Of a stretch of DNA of 64,000 nt, positions 1 through 7,711 are shown piece by piece (the first letter of the stretch is position 1; the number at the start of each line of letters is the position of its first letter). Position numbers and translations under genes: made by a program. Source of the DNA: Bacillaceae bacterium JMAK1 (GTDB lineage Bacteria; Bacillota; Bacilli; Bacillales; Marinococcaceae). The notes under the pieces are model-generated. The model had not been told where the DNA came from and made no database searches. It worked only from the letters and a program-made list of their open reading frames with translations. The stretch is taken from the NCBI GenBank assembly GCA_012970285.1, contig JIBW01000002.1, positions 992,001-1,056,000 of the forward strand. The letters run 5' to 3'.

Positions 1-253
1 AGAAAAACCATTTAAAGAACTCTTCAATAAACGCCGTTTTAAGAAATACGTCAGCTAGCCTCGACGTGAGAAGTCCTTCCTCAGTTAGAGCAAACTGAAT
101 CGCCATAATCGGAAATACAATTAACATTCCCGTCACAAAGGACCTGATAATGTTTTTCCAATTCGCTGAGCCGTAATCATTTCGCAAGTAGAAATACGTG
201 AGTAGCGCCAATGCTGGAGCTGATGCTAACGAAAGTAAAGCTAGAACATTCAT
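1..253 (-). CDS. prsW: PrsW-type intramembrane glutamic protease, N-terminal part
   Basis: Only the first 84 codons are inside the window; the gene runs off the left edge. The reading frame begins MNVLALLSLASAPALAL, a first membrane segment, followed by a basic loop and a second segment. It then reaches FIEEFFKW, which fits the EExxK motif of the PrsW/CAAX-protease-like family. In B. subtilis PrsW performs site-1 cleavage of the anti-sigma factor RsiW. The ATG overlaps the ansA stop codon (ATGA), implying translational coupling. prsW also lies beside ypdA in B. subtilis. The family call rests on the motif, topology and position; the second half is not visible. Confidence 0.8.
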   Translation of the reverse strand, partial: MNVLALLSLASAPALALLTYFYLRNDYGSANWKNIIRSFVTGMLIVFPIMAIQFALTEEGLLTSRLADVFLKTAFIEEFFKWFF

Positions 254-1224
254 CGATCAAACGCGTGTTGATACGAATCTTGTCCTGTTGCCAGTAATAC
301 GTATAGTTTAATTTTTGCTTTCTTACTGCTATAGTCTTTACCAAGAATAACGTCATGATTCAACAAGTCATATGTACTGCCTTCATATTCATAAGAAGGA
401 TAAACTTCGCCTTCAACAGCACTCGTAGTAACAACAATCGGGATCTTCGCTTCACGAATGCTCGGCATAAAGTTCTTTGGTACTTGGCCACGACCGACCC
501 CTTCAATAATGACAGCACTCGTTCGTTCATCTTGCAGAACAAAGTCTAACATTTTGTTTGTAGCACCGAGATGCACTTTCACAATTTCAATTTCATAAGG
601 CTTGTTTGGTTTATAATCGTCAGCAATCACGTAGGCTTCTTTTGAGATCGGCTTTTGGAACAAATGAACTTGATCATTGTCAATAATTCCGAAGTAACCA
701 TATCCAAAAGCATTAAATCCTTGAATATTGCTTGCGTGTTCTTTTCTTACATACTTCGCACTAAAGATACGCTCATTAAATATGACGACAGTACCGAGGT
801 CTTTTACCCGTTCGTCAGCAGCTGCAATCATTGCATTACGTAGGTTAACGAATGCATCACTACCTACTTGTTCTGGGCCCCTTTGCGAACCGGTGACAAT
901 GACAGGTTTTGACGTTTGAACGGTTAAATCTAAAAAGTAAGCCACCTCTTCAAGCGTGTCCGTCCCAGTCGTAACGACCACTCCTGAAATGTCTTTTGCT
1001 CGAAGATTCTCTACTACTTTCTTTCGAATTTCCCATAAATCATCATACGTAATTTGAATGGAAGGCTTCGACAGTACTGAATCGATTTTAAGACGGATAT
1101 CGAATGGTGTATGAAGCGAATTGGCAAGCTCTTCGCCACTTAATTCACCCGCAACGAGTCGACCTTCTTTCGTTTGTTTACTAGCAATCGTTCCTCCAGT
1201 AGCAAGCAAGCAAATCGTCTGCAC
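250..1224 (-). CDS. ansA: L-asparaginase
   Basis: Hydrolyses L-asparagine to aspartate and ammonia. The 324-residue length is normal for bacterial asparaginases. Both active-site signatures are visible: TGGTIAS near residues 9-15 carries the nucleophilic Thr12, and TGTDTLEE near 86-93 carries the second Thr/Asp pair. No signal peptide is seen, so a cytoplasmic enzyme is expected. The gene sits 2 nt behind ypdA and overlaps prsW by 4 nt, so the three are probably co-transcribed. Type I or II cannot be decided from sequence alone. Confidence 0.93.
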   Translation of the reverse strand: MQTICLLATGGTIASKQTKEGRLVAGELSGEELANSLHTPFDIRLKIDSVLSKPSIQITYDDLWEIRKKVVENLRAKDISGVVVTTGTDTLEEVAYFLDLTVQTSKPVIVTGSQRGPEQVGSDAFVNLRNAMIAAADERVKDLGTVVIFNERIFSAKYVRKEHASNIQGFNAFGYGYFGIIDNDQVHLFQKPISKEAYVIADDYKPNKPYEIEIVKVHLGATNKMLDFVLQDERTSAVIIEGVGRGQVPKNFMPSIREAKIPIVVTTSAVEGEVYPSYEYEGSTYDLLNHDVILGKDYSSKKAKIKLYVLLATGQDSYQHAFDR

Positions 1225-1226
1225 GA

Positions 1227-2219
1227 TTAATGACCTCTCTTTTCGCGTTCAATAATAGAATCTACAATGTGTAAACCATGAAATCTCCCAGATTCTATAA
1301 AGATTTCATTCGCATGATTTCCTGCTGCAATTACCCCCGCAATGAACAACTTGTCTACATTCGTCTCGAACGTTTCTTTGTTATAAACAGGTCTCCCCGT
1401 ATCAGATTCAATCGCCACACCACTACTCGTTAAAAACGAATGATCTGGGTGATAGCCCGTCATCGCAAAGACAAAGTCAGTGTCTATTGTTTTTTCGCGC
1501 CCATTCGTAAGCACCAAAACATGAGTATCATGGATCTCTAGAATTTCCGTTTCAAAGTACATGTTGATCTCTTTTTTATTTACGAGACCTTGGTATTCAG
1601 GTAAGATCCATGGTTTGATGCTCGTTGAATAATCATTGCCACGATAAATGACCGTAACGTTCGCACCAGCTTTTTGTAACTCCATTGCCGTGTCCACCGC
1701 TGAGTTTCTACCACCAATGACCAGAACGTTTTGCCCATAAAAAGGATGGGCTTCTTTAAAATAATGAAAGACATGCGGCTTTTCTTCGCCCTTGATGCCT
1801 AACCGATTCGGGTTGTTATAGTAACCTGTTGCAACGATGACATACGCCGCTTCGTATTGCTTATTATTTTTGTTGCGGTCTATTGTTTGTACCCTAAATT
1901 GTCCGTTTTCCTGCTTTTGTATGCGTTCAACTTCTTCGTACGTATGAATGCGTAGTCCCATTCTCTGAACCACTTCACGGTAATAAACTAGCGCTTCATT
2001 ACGTCTTGGTTTATGGTTTGTTGAATAAAATGGGACGTCACCAATTTCTAATTTGTTTGCAGCAGAGAAAAACGTTTGATGTGTAGGATAATGATAAATC
2101 GCTGAAACGATGTTCTCTTTTTCGATAATTAACGGGTCTAATCCCGCTTCCTTACAACGAATAGCCGCTGCCAGACCGCATGGTCCAGCACCGACAATAA
2201 TGATACGTTCTTTGTTCAC
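1227..2219 (-). CDS. ypdA: YpdA-family bacillithiol disulfide reductase
   Basis: A flavoprotein expected to reduce oxidised bacillithiol (BSSB) with NADPH. The N-terminus has an FAD Rossmann motif, GAGPCGLAAA, including Cys14, the conserved YpdA active-site cysteine. A second dinucleotide motif, VIGGRNSAVDTAME, is present near residues 166-179. The length of 330 residues is typical. It lies directly between the GDH-like gene and ansA, as ypdA lies beside gudB in B. subtilis. A bacilliredoxin (brxB) later in the window fits a bacillithiol-using cell. Confidence 0.93.
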   Translation of the reverse strand: MNKERIIIVGAGPCGLAAAIRCKEAGLDPLIIEKENIVSAIYHYPTHQTFFSAANKLEIGDVPFYSTNHKPRRNEALVYYREVVQRMGLRIHTYEEVERIQKQENGQFRVQTIDRNKNNKQYEAAYVIVATGYYNNPNRLGIKGEEKPHVFHYFKEAHPFYGQNVLVIGGRNSAVDTAMELQKAGANVTVIYRGNDYSTSIKPWILPEYQGLVNKKEINMYFETEILEIHDTHVLVLTNGREKTIDTDFVFAMTGYHPDHSFLTSSGVAIESDTGRPVYNKETFETNVDKLFIAGVIAAGNHANEIFIESGRFHGLHIVDSIIEREKRGH

Positions 2220-2231
2220 AACGACACTTCC

Positions 2232-3527
2232 TTATGATAAACCACGATAATTCAAAGCTTCCGCATGACGCTTAATTCCAATTCTAGCTGCCGCTTCTCG
2301 CATGTTCGAATTGTTTTGCTTCGCTTCTTCAAAAACTTGATCGAACACCCGATACATCGTCTCTTTGAACATCGCATTAATTTCAGATTCACTTAATGTA
2401 ACCCGTTGCTCATGTTGCATAGCTTCAAAATGACTTAACGTCAAGTTGCCTAAGTTGGTCATAATTTCTGGCACGACCATAGAGCCTCTTTGATACAATT
2501 GATCGACTCTTGATTCCGAGAGCGTTTGTTTTGCCGTTTCTACAACGAGTCTCGCTTGAATAGTGTCTGCGACCTGTTCTGTCATTACGTTTTTGTCGAG
2601 TGACGCATCGACTAGAATATCACATTGTGATCCGAGTAATCGTTCTGTAGAAATTGACTTCTTAAAAAGGTTTGTAACCATACCAAAGCTGTCACGACGG
2701 TCGAGCAAATAATCAACATCTAGCCCGTCTTGATCATAAAGTGCACCATGTCCATCCGATACCCCGATCACATTTGCTTCTTTATTCTCCAGTTCTCGAG
2801 CCAAATACACACCTGTATTCCCAAACCCATGAACGATAATATTCGCACTTTGAACGCTCATGTTTAAACGTTCAGCTGCTCTTTCAATCGTGAATTTCGC
2901 ACCTTTTGCAACTGAATGCTCTCGTCCAGGAACACCACCGAGTGACTCAGGCAGCCCTGCAACAACTTTATGATGAAGATCTGGGCGAATCATCTCAACT
3001 TCATCGTGCATCCAAGCCATTAGCTGTAAGTTCGCAGGTGTTGGAACGTCTGGTGTGATAATATCTTTCGTTGCGTTCATAAGTGGTAATAACGCGCGAA
3101 TATATCCGCGACTTAATTGCTCAAGCTCATGAAAAGATAAGTCAGAAGGATTACAAATGATTGCACCGCTTGCCCCGCTATACGGAATATTTAACAAACC
3201 CGTATGAAGAGAAGTTTTCATCGCTAAAGCTTGTACATCTTGTTCATCCAAACTCGGATGAAGAATAACACTGCCAATTGAAGGCTGTGAAGAACGAATA
3301 TGTTGGGAACGATACCCCTTAAAGATTCGAATGCTGCCATCGTCCATCGTAATTGGAATTTCTACAGTGAACGAGCGGTATGCAGATGTAAGTATATCCA
3401 TTGTGTCTTGTGTGTAATCTAGTGCATTGAGCGCGTTCTTAATCGTAGACTTCATTGCTTGTATACGACTATTCTCGTTTCCATCTTGATCTACGACTGT
3501 CTGTTCATTCCTCTTCATATTCCCCAT
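2232..3527 (-). CDS. Glutamate dehydrogenase-like protein lacking active-site lysines
   Basis: The protein is colinear with GudB/RocG over its whole 431 residues and occupies the gudB position between ypdA and ypbH. The start is the ATG at 3527 behind a GGAGGTG site; an in-frame GTG at 3563 is less likely. The Rossmann motif GFGNTG, the LDRRDSFG segment and the catalytic-type Asp (TPDV, D160) are kept. The three active-site lysines of the family are replaced: the GPxKGGxRFHP segment reads QPSIGSVILHP (K to I84), the next Lys is His108, and PYGGGKGGI reads PYSGASGAI (K to S120). The frame is intact. Catalysis of glutamate deamination is therefore doubtful; it may be a regulatory or structural paralogue. 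No other function can be assigned. Confidence 0.85.
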   Translation of the reverse strand: MGNMKRNEQTVVDQDGNENSRIQAMKSTIKNALNALDYTQDTMDILTSAYRSFTVEIPITMDDGSIRIFKGYRSQHIRSSQPSIGSVILHPSLDEQDVQALAMKTSLHTGLLNIPYSGASGAIICNPSDLSFHELEQLSRGYIRALLPLMNATKDIITPDVPTPANLQLMAWMHDEVEMIRPDLHHKVVAGLPESLGGVPGREHSVAKGAKFTIERAAERLNMSVQSANIIVHGFGNTGVYLARELENKEANVIGVSDGHGALYDQDGLDVDYLLDRRDSFGMVTNLFKKSISTERLLGSQCDILVDASLDKNVMTEQVADTIQARLVVETAKQTLSESRVDQLYQRGSMVVPEIMTNLGNLTLSHFEAMQHEQRVTLSESEINAMFKETMYRVFDQVFEEAKQNNSNMREAAARIGIKRHAEALNYRGLS

Positions 3528-3648
3528 TAAAGGGCCACCTCCATATTGTGAGCCGGAGTTCACGCATAATCGAAAACTCCGGACTTTAAAACAGGTTATA
3601 GTGGGTCTTTACCCTACTTTACATGAAGTAATTCCTATATTAACTATA

Positions 3649-4272
3649 TTAAAGATCGATCTGTTTTTCCACTTGTTTGTCTGGATTATCTTTATAAAAT
3701 ATTGTCGCCAATCGATCAACCGCGTTTCGTTTCATGAGCAACTTACCATGTTCCTCAACGGCTACATGTGAGTAGGGACAAACATCTGCGTATTCAGAGA
3801 CAATGGCAATAAAGCTGTCCATATTCACTTTTTTGATCGTGGTATAAGGAAAATACAAATAATAGTTATCATTCATAGAAAGTAGCTTGCCACTTTTTAC
3901 ACCTAGTCGCTTTAAAGTTCGAACGAGCTGAATAACAGCCTCAAAATCTTTAAACTTATAAAATAAATCGTTTCGCTCATCAACAGTTATATCCATCTCA
4001 ATCATATCATCGTCGTCATACAACGTATCTTCTTCATTTTTTGAAATATGAATAACCATTCCTTGCGCAGGCACTGAGAACACTTCAACGGATAGCGCCC
4101 CATCAACTTTAAAGCCAAGTAATTGATCTGCCTCCATCACCAATTCGCGAAACAGTTGATGTACTCTCGGACGGTCGAGCCACAAATCATCCATCGTTAA
4201 TCCACGTTCTTCTAAATCATCAAACGTAAGGAAGACTTTTATTTTATTGGCGGCGATTCTTTCAAGACGCAT
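3649..4272 (-). CDS. mecB: MecA-family adaptor protein (YpbH/MecB-like)
   Basis: A 207-residue ClpC adaptor-family protein. The N-terminus, MRLERIAANKIKVFLTFDDL, is the typical substrate-binding domain opening; an acidic linker (around residues 88-95) is followed by a C-terminal domain with the DFEAVIQL and YLYFPY segments expected to bind ClpC. The start is the ATG at 4272 preceded by AAAGGAGGGG, seven codons inside the longest frame. Position next to the gudB locus marks it as YpbH/MecB rather than the main MecA. Family members target proteins for ClpCP degradation; the substrates here are unknown. Confidence 0.87.
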   Translation of the reverse strand: MRLERIAANKIKVFLTFDDLEERGLTMDDLWLDRPRVHQLFRELVMEADQLLGFKVDGALSVEVFSVPAQGMVIHISKNEEDTLYDDDDMIEMDITVDERNDLFYKFKDFEAVIQLVRTLKRLGVKSGKLLSMNDNYYLYFPYTTIKKVNMDSFIAIVSEYADVCPYSHVAVEEHGKLLMKRNAVDRLATIFYKDNPDKQVEKQIDL

Positions 4273-4347
4273 ATCGCCCCTCCTTTTCACCACGCAGGCA
4301 TTTGAATGCTGTAATGGTATACGCTATTCAATTACCCTCATCTGCGT

Positions 4348-5109
4348 TCACGACTTTAAAGACGTTGTCGCGCCCTTTTTGAGAAGGATGTGATGTACTT
4401 CAGGAGGAGCTCCTAAACGTAGGTGAACCTTACGTGTACCAAATCCGTTGCTAATTCTCATCTTTGCACTTCCTAATTGCTGCCATCTTCCCCGTTCGCG
4501 AAGTCCAAGGCCGAACAAACGTATTTGTCCACCGTGAGTATGCCCCGATAAAATCAAGTCGTACACACGGCTATTTGGATGTTGTAACGGCACGAGTGGA
4601 TTATGACTGATAAGAATGCAATAATCTTCATTCTGTCGCTTTTGAATGACGGCTTGTTTCGTCGACTCATCTTTTGTTCCGTACACATAAACGCCATCAG
4701 AAATGTACATACCTTCGTTTTCTAAGACGATGATGTTTTCTTGATCTAACATGTCCTTAAGTTGTTTTTGATTCCACCTATAATCGTGATTGCCATAAAC
4801 GAAAATAATTTGCGATGACAATCTCTTTAACATGTTCAGATTGTGCTCGAGCGTCTCAACCGTCGTTTTCCGCTCTACAAAATCGCCTCCTATGATGACA
4901 CAATCTACTGTATCTACTGTATTTATCGTTTTTATATGACGATCGTTTAGTCTTCGTTTGTGCAAATCACTAATAAAAAGTAGCGAACAATCTTCCTTAC
5001 TATTTTCAACGTGAAACGTTTTCTCTTCAACGATGAGCGTATTTGCTTGAATCCTCATCGCGATGAGCACAATAACTAAGAGCAACAATAAAAGCAAAAA
5101 TAACATCAT
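4348..5109 (-). CDS. ypbG: Membrane-anchored metallophosphoesterase (YpbG-like)
   Basis: A 253-residue calcineurin-like phosphoesterase with one leucine-rich N-terminal membrane segment, so the catalytic domain is probably outside or at the membrane. Metal-binding motifs appear in order: FISDLH, GGDF, GNHDYRW, ISHN and GHTHGGQ. The start is placed at an ATG (5109) five bases after the sirtuin stop, with GGGG upstream; a TTG at 5124 inside the sirtuin gene is an alternative. The physiological substrate of YpbG-type proteins is not known from sequence. It is in the ypb gene run conserved with B. subtilis. Confidence 0.85.
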   Translation of the reverse strand: MMLFLLLLLLLVIVLIAMRIQANTLIVEEKTFHVENSKEDCSLLFISDLHKRRLNDRHIKTINTVDTVDCVIIGGDFVERKTTVETLEHNLNMLKRLSSQIIFVYGNHDYRWNQKQLKDMLDQENIIVLENEGMYISDGVYVYGTKDESTKQAVIQKRQNEDYCILISHNPLVPLQHPNSRVYDLILSGHTHGGQIRLFGLGLRERGRWQQLGSAKMRISNGFGTRKVHLRLGAPPEVHHILLKKGATTSLKS

Positions 5110-5114
5110 AAATT

Positions 5115-5804
5115 TTATCCCCAAGCTTTTTTAAGATCAGAAAGACCTGTACTGATCTTATTGTTGATCCAAAAATCGAACGGATAATCGCTCGGCTCAT
5201 CGTTAATATAGACGGTCGTCCCATTCGCTACGTATGGCAACTGATTAACAGGGCTCACTTGTAAACTCGTTCCAATGACGAGTAAAACGTCCGCCTCTTT
5301 AATTCTCTTTACTGCCTCATTCCAAGCGAACTCGGGCAACATCTCACCGAATAGTACTACATTTGGTCTTAATACGCCTTGGCAAAGTTCACAATGACTA
5401 CCTTGTAAAAAGATCTCTTCATTTTGCACGCGTTCGCACTGATGGCATCGAACGGAGCGTATGCTACCGTGAAGTTCCAATACGTTATTATTACCGGCAG
5501 CTTGATGCAGTCCGTCTACATTCTGAGTTGCAATCGCATGCAATTTGCCTTCTTGCTCCCACTCCGCCAAAATACGATGACCAAGATGAGGATTAACCGT
5601 ATTCAGTGCTTTAATTCTCTGTCGATAAAACTCGGAGAACAACTCATAATTACTTTCTAACGAATCAACACTCGCTACTTTCGCTGGATTATAGCGACTC
5701 CAAAGTCCACGTTGCGACCTAAAATCTGGCACACCAGACTCTGTAGACATACCCGCTCCAGTTAAGACAACGATTTTGGTTGGTTGTAAATCTTCTATGT
5801 TCAA
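5115..5804 (-). CDS. NAD-dependent protein deacylase, sirtuin family
   Basis: Removes acyl groups from lysine using NAD. Motifs: LTGAGMSTESGVPDFRS (NAD binding), TQNVDGLH, and the catalytic His in LELHGS. A four-cysteine zinc site follows as CHQC and CELC. The most likely start is the TTG at 5804, seven bases after AAAGGGG, giving 229 residues; the longest frame would begin at another TTG, 5831. The B. subtilis sirtuin gene srtN is elsewhere on its chromosome, so placement among the ypb genes is a local difference. A short gap to ypbG suggests an operon. Confidence 0.92.
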   Translation of the reverse strand: MNIEDLQPTKIVVLTGAGMSTESGVPDFRSQRGLWSRYNPAKVASVDSLESNYELFSEFYRQRIKALNTVNPHLGHRILAEWEQEGKLHAIATQNVDGLHQAAGNNNVLELHGSIRSVRCHQCERVQNEEIFLQGSHCELCQGVLRPNVVLFGEMLPEFAWNEAVKRIKEADVLLVIGTSLQVSPVNQLPYVANGTTVYINDEPSDYPFDFWINNKISTGLSDLKKAWG

Positions 5805-5867
5805 GAGATTACCCCTTTCATTTTTCAACAAATTGACATGAACAAGCTAGTCGTAATGAACCATTTT

Positions 5868-5885
5868 CCCTTATAATTATAAGGG
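5868..5885. promoter_or_regulatory. Perfect 18-bp palindrome in a divergent intergenic region
   Basis: CCCTTATAATTATAAGGG is a perfect inverted repeat between the sirtuin gene (minus) and a small membrane-protein gene (plus). A TATAAT hexamer is read on each strand inside it, but no convincing -35 box was found 16-18 bases upstream on either strand. It could be an operator, overlapping divergent -10 elements, or chance. Confidence 0.35.
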
Positions 5886-5912
5886 ATTCAACGTAAATAC
5901 ACGAGGTGAATC

Positions 5913-6089
5913 ATGGAATATACAACATTTATTATCGGGACAAGCCTGTTTGGCGGAGGATTTTTACTTTTACTTCTTTTTTTGTATTTAAAACGCAAGC
6001 TCGTCATCCCTTTTATTTTGATGGGCGCTGGAGTGATGCTCTGCTTTATCGGGTTGATCCTCGCGCAAGATTTTTCACAAACGCCGTAA
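5913..6089 (+). CDS. Small two-segment membrane protein, function unknown
   Basis: A 58-residue protein beginning MEYTTFIIG, with two hydrophobic segments (about 5-27 and 33-50) separated by a short basic turn, KRKL, and a short polar tail. The start follows a GAGGTGA ribosome binding site, and an intrinsic terminator lies 4 nt after the stop, which together make a real gene likely. It is divergent from the sirtuin gene. I do not recognise the family. Confidence 0.65.
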   Translation: MEYTTFIIGTSLFGGGFLLLLLFLYLKRKLVIPFILMGAGVMLCFIGLILAQDFSQTP

Positions 6090-6091
6090 AA

Positions 6092-6122
6092 AAGCAGACG
6101 AGCTCTTCTTCGTCTGCTTTTT
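6092..6122. terminator. Intrinsic terminator, potentially bidirectional
   Basis: Stem GCAGACGA/TCGTCTGC at 6094-6101 and 6110-6117, flanked by an A-run on the left and a T-run on the right. It ends the small membrane-protein transcript. Confidence 0.8.
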
Positions 6123-6208
6123 TATACCAATTATTTAGGCGATTATCCACTTCTCATTTCATGAATTTTCAGTTATTATATCAATAAGAAGCAAAGGAGG
6201 GCGTTGCC

Positions 6209-6448
6209 ATGTGTAGAACAACACTGAAAGATCACTTGTTGATCTTCGATGAAGACTTGCACTTCAACCAGCGAATTGGAATGCCTGTTCAAGTTTTTTG
6301 TCTCACTCAACAAAGGGTTGTCGCTTTCGGCAAAATTCAAAACATTTCGAATAAATGTGTAACGATTTCTAAAACAGCGTTCCTAAAGTCACATCACATC
6401 ATTATTGGATATTCAGCATCAACGAAGAATTCCTCAACGATAGAATAA
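6209..6448 (+). CDS. Hypothetical protein, 79 residues
   Basis: The start follows a strong ribosome binding site (AAAGGAGGGCG, six bases before ATG). The product is soluble and mixed in charge, with a possible beta-rich middle (QVFCLTQQRVVAFGKI, NKCVTISKTAF) resembling small PilZ- or Sm-like barrels only loosely. No named family is recognised. Its last 15 bp overlap the 3' end of the convergent ypbF gene, with no terminator between them. Confidence 0.6.
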   Translation: MCRTTLKDHLLIFDEDLHFNQRIGMPVQVFCLTQQRVVAFGKIQNISNKCVTISKTAFLKSHHIIIGYSASTKNSSTIE

Positions 6449-6862
6449 GTTAACGCCATGCTCCTTTTCTAACCAGTCGTAAACGTCATAACGCATGCTT
6501 TTTAGTTCTTCGTCACCCCAAAACTCATCATACCGTTCAATAACTTGATTTCTAAGTGATTTATAATCTTTCTCAGCCTCATCATATCGCTTGCGATAAA
6601 CGGTGAGCATCGCTGTTGCACCTAAACCGATTACGATCAGCAGTGGACCTAGTTCAGACTCTGTTGTTCGACTCACAATGGAAGTATGTTCACTTCCAAC
6701 ACCGAAGATTATATATGATAACGCAATTAACCAACAGACCGCTGAACACCATCCAAGCGTTATGACTGTCTTCTCTTCTTTCTTTTCAACTTTTTTTCGT
6801 TTAATCAGTTCTCGTAACAGTTTTGCAAGCGTTGGCGAGATCAAGTGTTTATCTTCAATCAT
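6434..6862 (-). CDS. ypbF: YpbF-family (DUF2663) membrane protein
   Basis: A 142-residue protein with a charged N-terminus, two hydrophobic segments (about residues 36-57 and 72-88) and a charged C-terminal tail rich in Tyr, Glu and Lys (KDYKSLRNQVIERYDEFW). Size, topology and position near ypbG and ypbH match B. subtilis YpbF. Start at the ATG 6862 behind GAGGTG; an in-frame GTG three codons upstream overlaps that site. The function of the family is unknown. Confidence 0.7.
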   Translation of the reverse strand: MIEDKHLISPTLAKLLRELIKRKKVEKKEEKTVITLGWCSAVCWLIALSYIIFGVGSEHTSIVSRTTESELGPLLIVIGLGATAMLTVYRKRYDEAEKDYKSLRNQVIERYDEFWGDEELKSMRYDVYDWLEKEHGVNLFYR

Positions 6863-6913
6863 TTCATTCACCTCATTACACTATATGAGGTATGACTGTA
6901 GATATACAAGTTT

Positions 6914-7174
6914 TCAAATAGCGGTAGACAAGATAAAGATGACAAGCGCTACAAACCCAATCGTTAGGACTTGAATCAGTATAGGACTTTTAGTTTGACG
7001 CTTTCTTGTTTTACTTTCTTTTGTAGAAACATCGGATTCTTTGTCGTTGACAGGTAGTTCACGCTTTTTTCTTCCATACGTTTGAACCCTAGAAGGGGTG
7101 GACGCTAAAGCAGCAGCGGTTTCATCCTTTTCTTCTCGTTGACTCATTTCTTTACTACGATACTTTGTCCCCAT
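6914..7174 (-). CDS. Small C-terminally anchored protein, YpbE-position
   Basis: An 86-residue protein with a long, polar, charged N-terminal region, a basic patch (KTRKRQTK) and one C-terminal membrane segment (about 64-84). The start at 7174 is preceded by GGGGAAGGA. It sits where B. subtilis has ypbE, whose product also starts with a polar region, a basic patch and a membrane segment but continues into a LysM domain. Here the reading frame stops right after the membrane segment, so it may be a shortened YpbE relative. Function unknown. Confidence 0.55.
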   Translation of the reverse strand: MGTKYRSKEMSQREEKDETAAALASTPSRVQTYGRKKRELPVNDKESDVSTKESKTRKRQTKSPILIQVLTIGFVALVIFILSTAI

Positions 7175-7294
7175 ATTCCTTCCCCTTTCCGTACAATTCC
7201 GAACTATATACAAGTACCGTACCGCAAGCGCTCATTTTTTACAATTCATTTGCGAAGAACTTTGTGAGAACATCGTGACACGTTCGTGAAACGG

Positions 7295-7323
7295 TTGATA
7301 AAATCAATCGAAAGGCATACAAT
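7295..7323 (+). promoter_or_regulatory. Sigma-A-type promoter for fer
   Basis: TTGATA at 7295-7300 and TACAAT at 7318-7323 are separated by 17 bp. The -10 ends 35 bp before the ferredoxin ATG. Confidence 0.65.
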
Positions 7324-7358
7324 GAAATGTAACTTACATGATCTGGAGGGTTTTACGA

Positions 7359-7622
7359 ATGGCTATTTTTACAATCGTCGATAAAGATACTTGCATTGCT
7401 TGCGGCGCTTGTAGCTTAGCTGCTCCTGACCTTTTTGATTATGATGAAGAAGGCTTGTCAGAATATGTTCTAGATGAGAATACTGGAATGAGTGCTGTGC
7501 CTGAAGCGAAAGAGGATGACTTTCTCGATGCGTATGAAGAATGTCCATCTTCTTCAATTAAATATGCGAGTGAACCGTTTCATCGTGATCCTTTGCGATT
7601 TGAATCGACGTCATCCTCGTAA
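7359..7622 (+). CDS. fer: 4Fe-4S ferredoxin
   Basis: An 87-residue single-cluster ferredoxin, an electron carrier in the cytoplasm. The cluster ligands are Cys12, Cys15, Cys18 (DTCIACGAC) and Cys62 (ECP). The protein is strongly acidic and matches B. subtilis Fer in length and opening ([14 protein letters not shown]). The start is the ATG at 7359, eight bases after GGAGGG; the longer frame is unlikely. It has its own promoter and a weak terminator before serA. Confidence 0.95.
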   Translation: MAIFTIVDKDTCIACGACSLAAPDLFDYDEEGLSEYVLDENTGMSAVPEAKEDDFLDAYEECPSSSIKYASEPFHRDPLRFESTSSS

Positions 7623-7627
7623 AATTT

Positions 7628-7654
7628 AGCTCTTCTAAACAGAGCATTTTTTTG
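7628..7654 (+). terminator. Weak intrinsic terminator after fer
   Basis: Five-base-pair stem GCTCT/AGAGC (7630-7634 and 7642-7646) followed by seven T residues. The T-run overlaps the start of the putative serA -35 box. Confidence 0.5.
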
Positions 7655-7681
7655 ACAGGTTCACTTTCATGCGTTACAGAA
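7653..7681 (+). promoter_or_regulatory. Candidate sigma-A-type promoter for serA
   Basis: TTGACA at 7653-7658, 17-bp spacer, TACAGA at 7676-7681. The -35 is consensus and the -10 is weak. It lies 30 bp before the GTG start of serA. Confidence 0.5.
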
Positions 7682-7711
7682 CTACTACATAGAAAAAGGG
7701 AGTTGGGTTTG

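Noticed and set aside
2232-3563. Treating the GDH-like gene as a pseudogene
   Set aside because: The frame is uninterrupted, has a ribosome site and keeps most conserved structural motifs, so I list it as a coding gene with an altered active site.
6603-6974. Plus-strand 123-codon frame opposite ypbF
   Set aside because: It is antisense to a better-supported gene, has no ribosome site and low-complexity composition.
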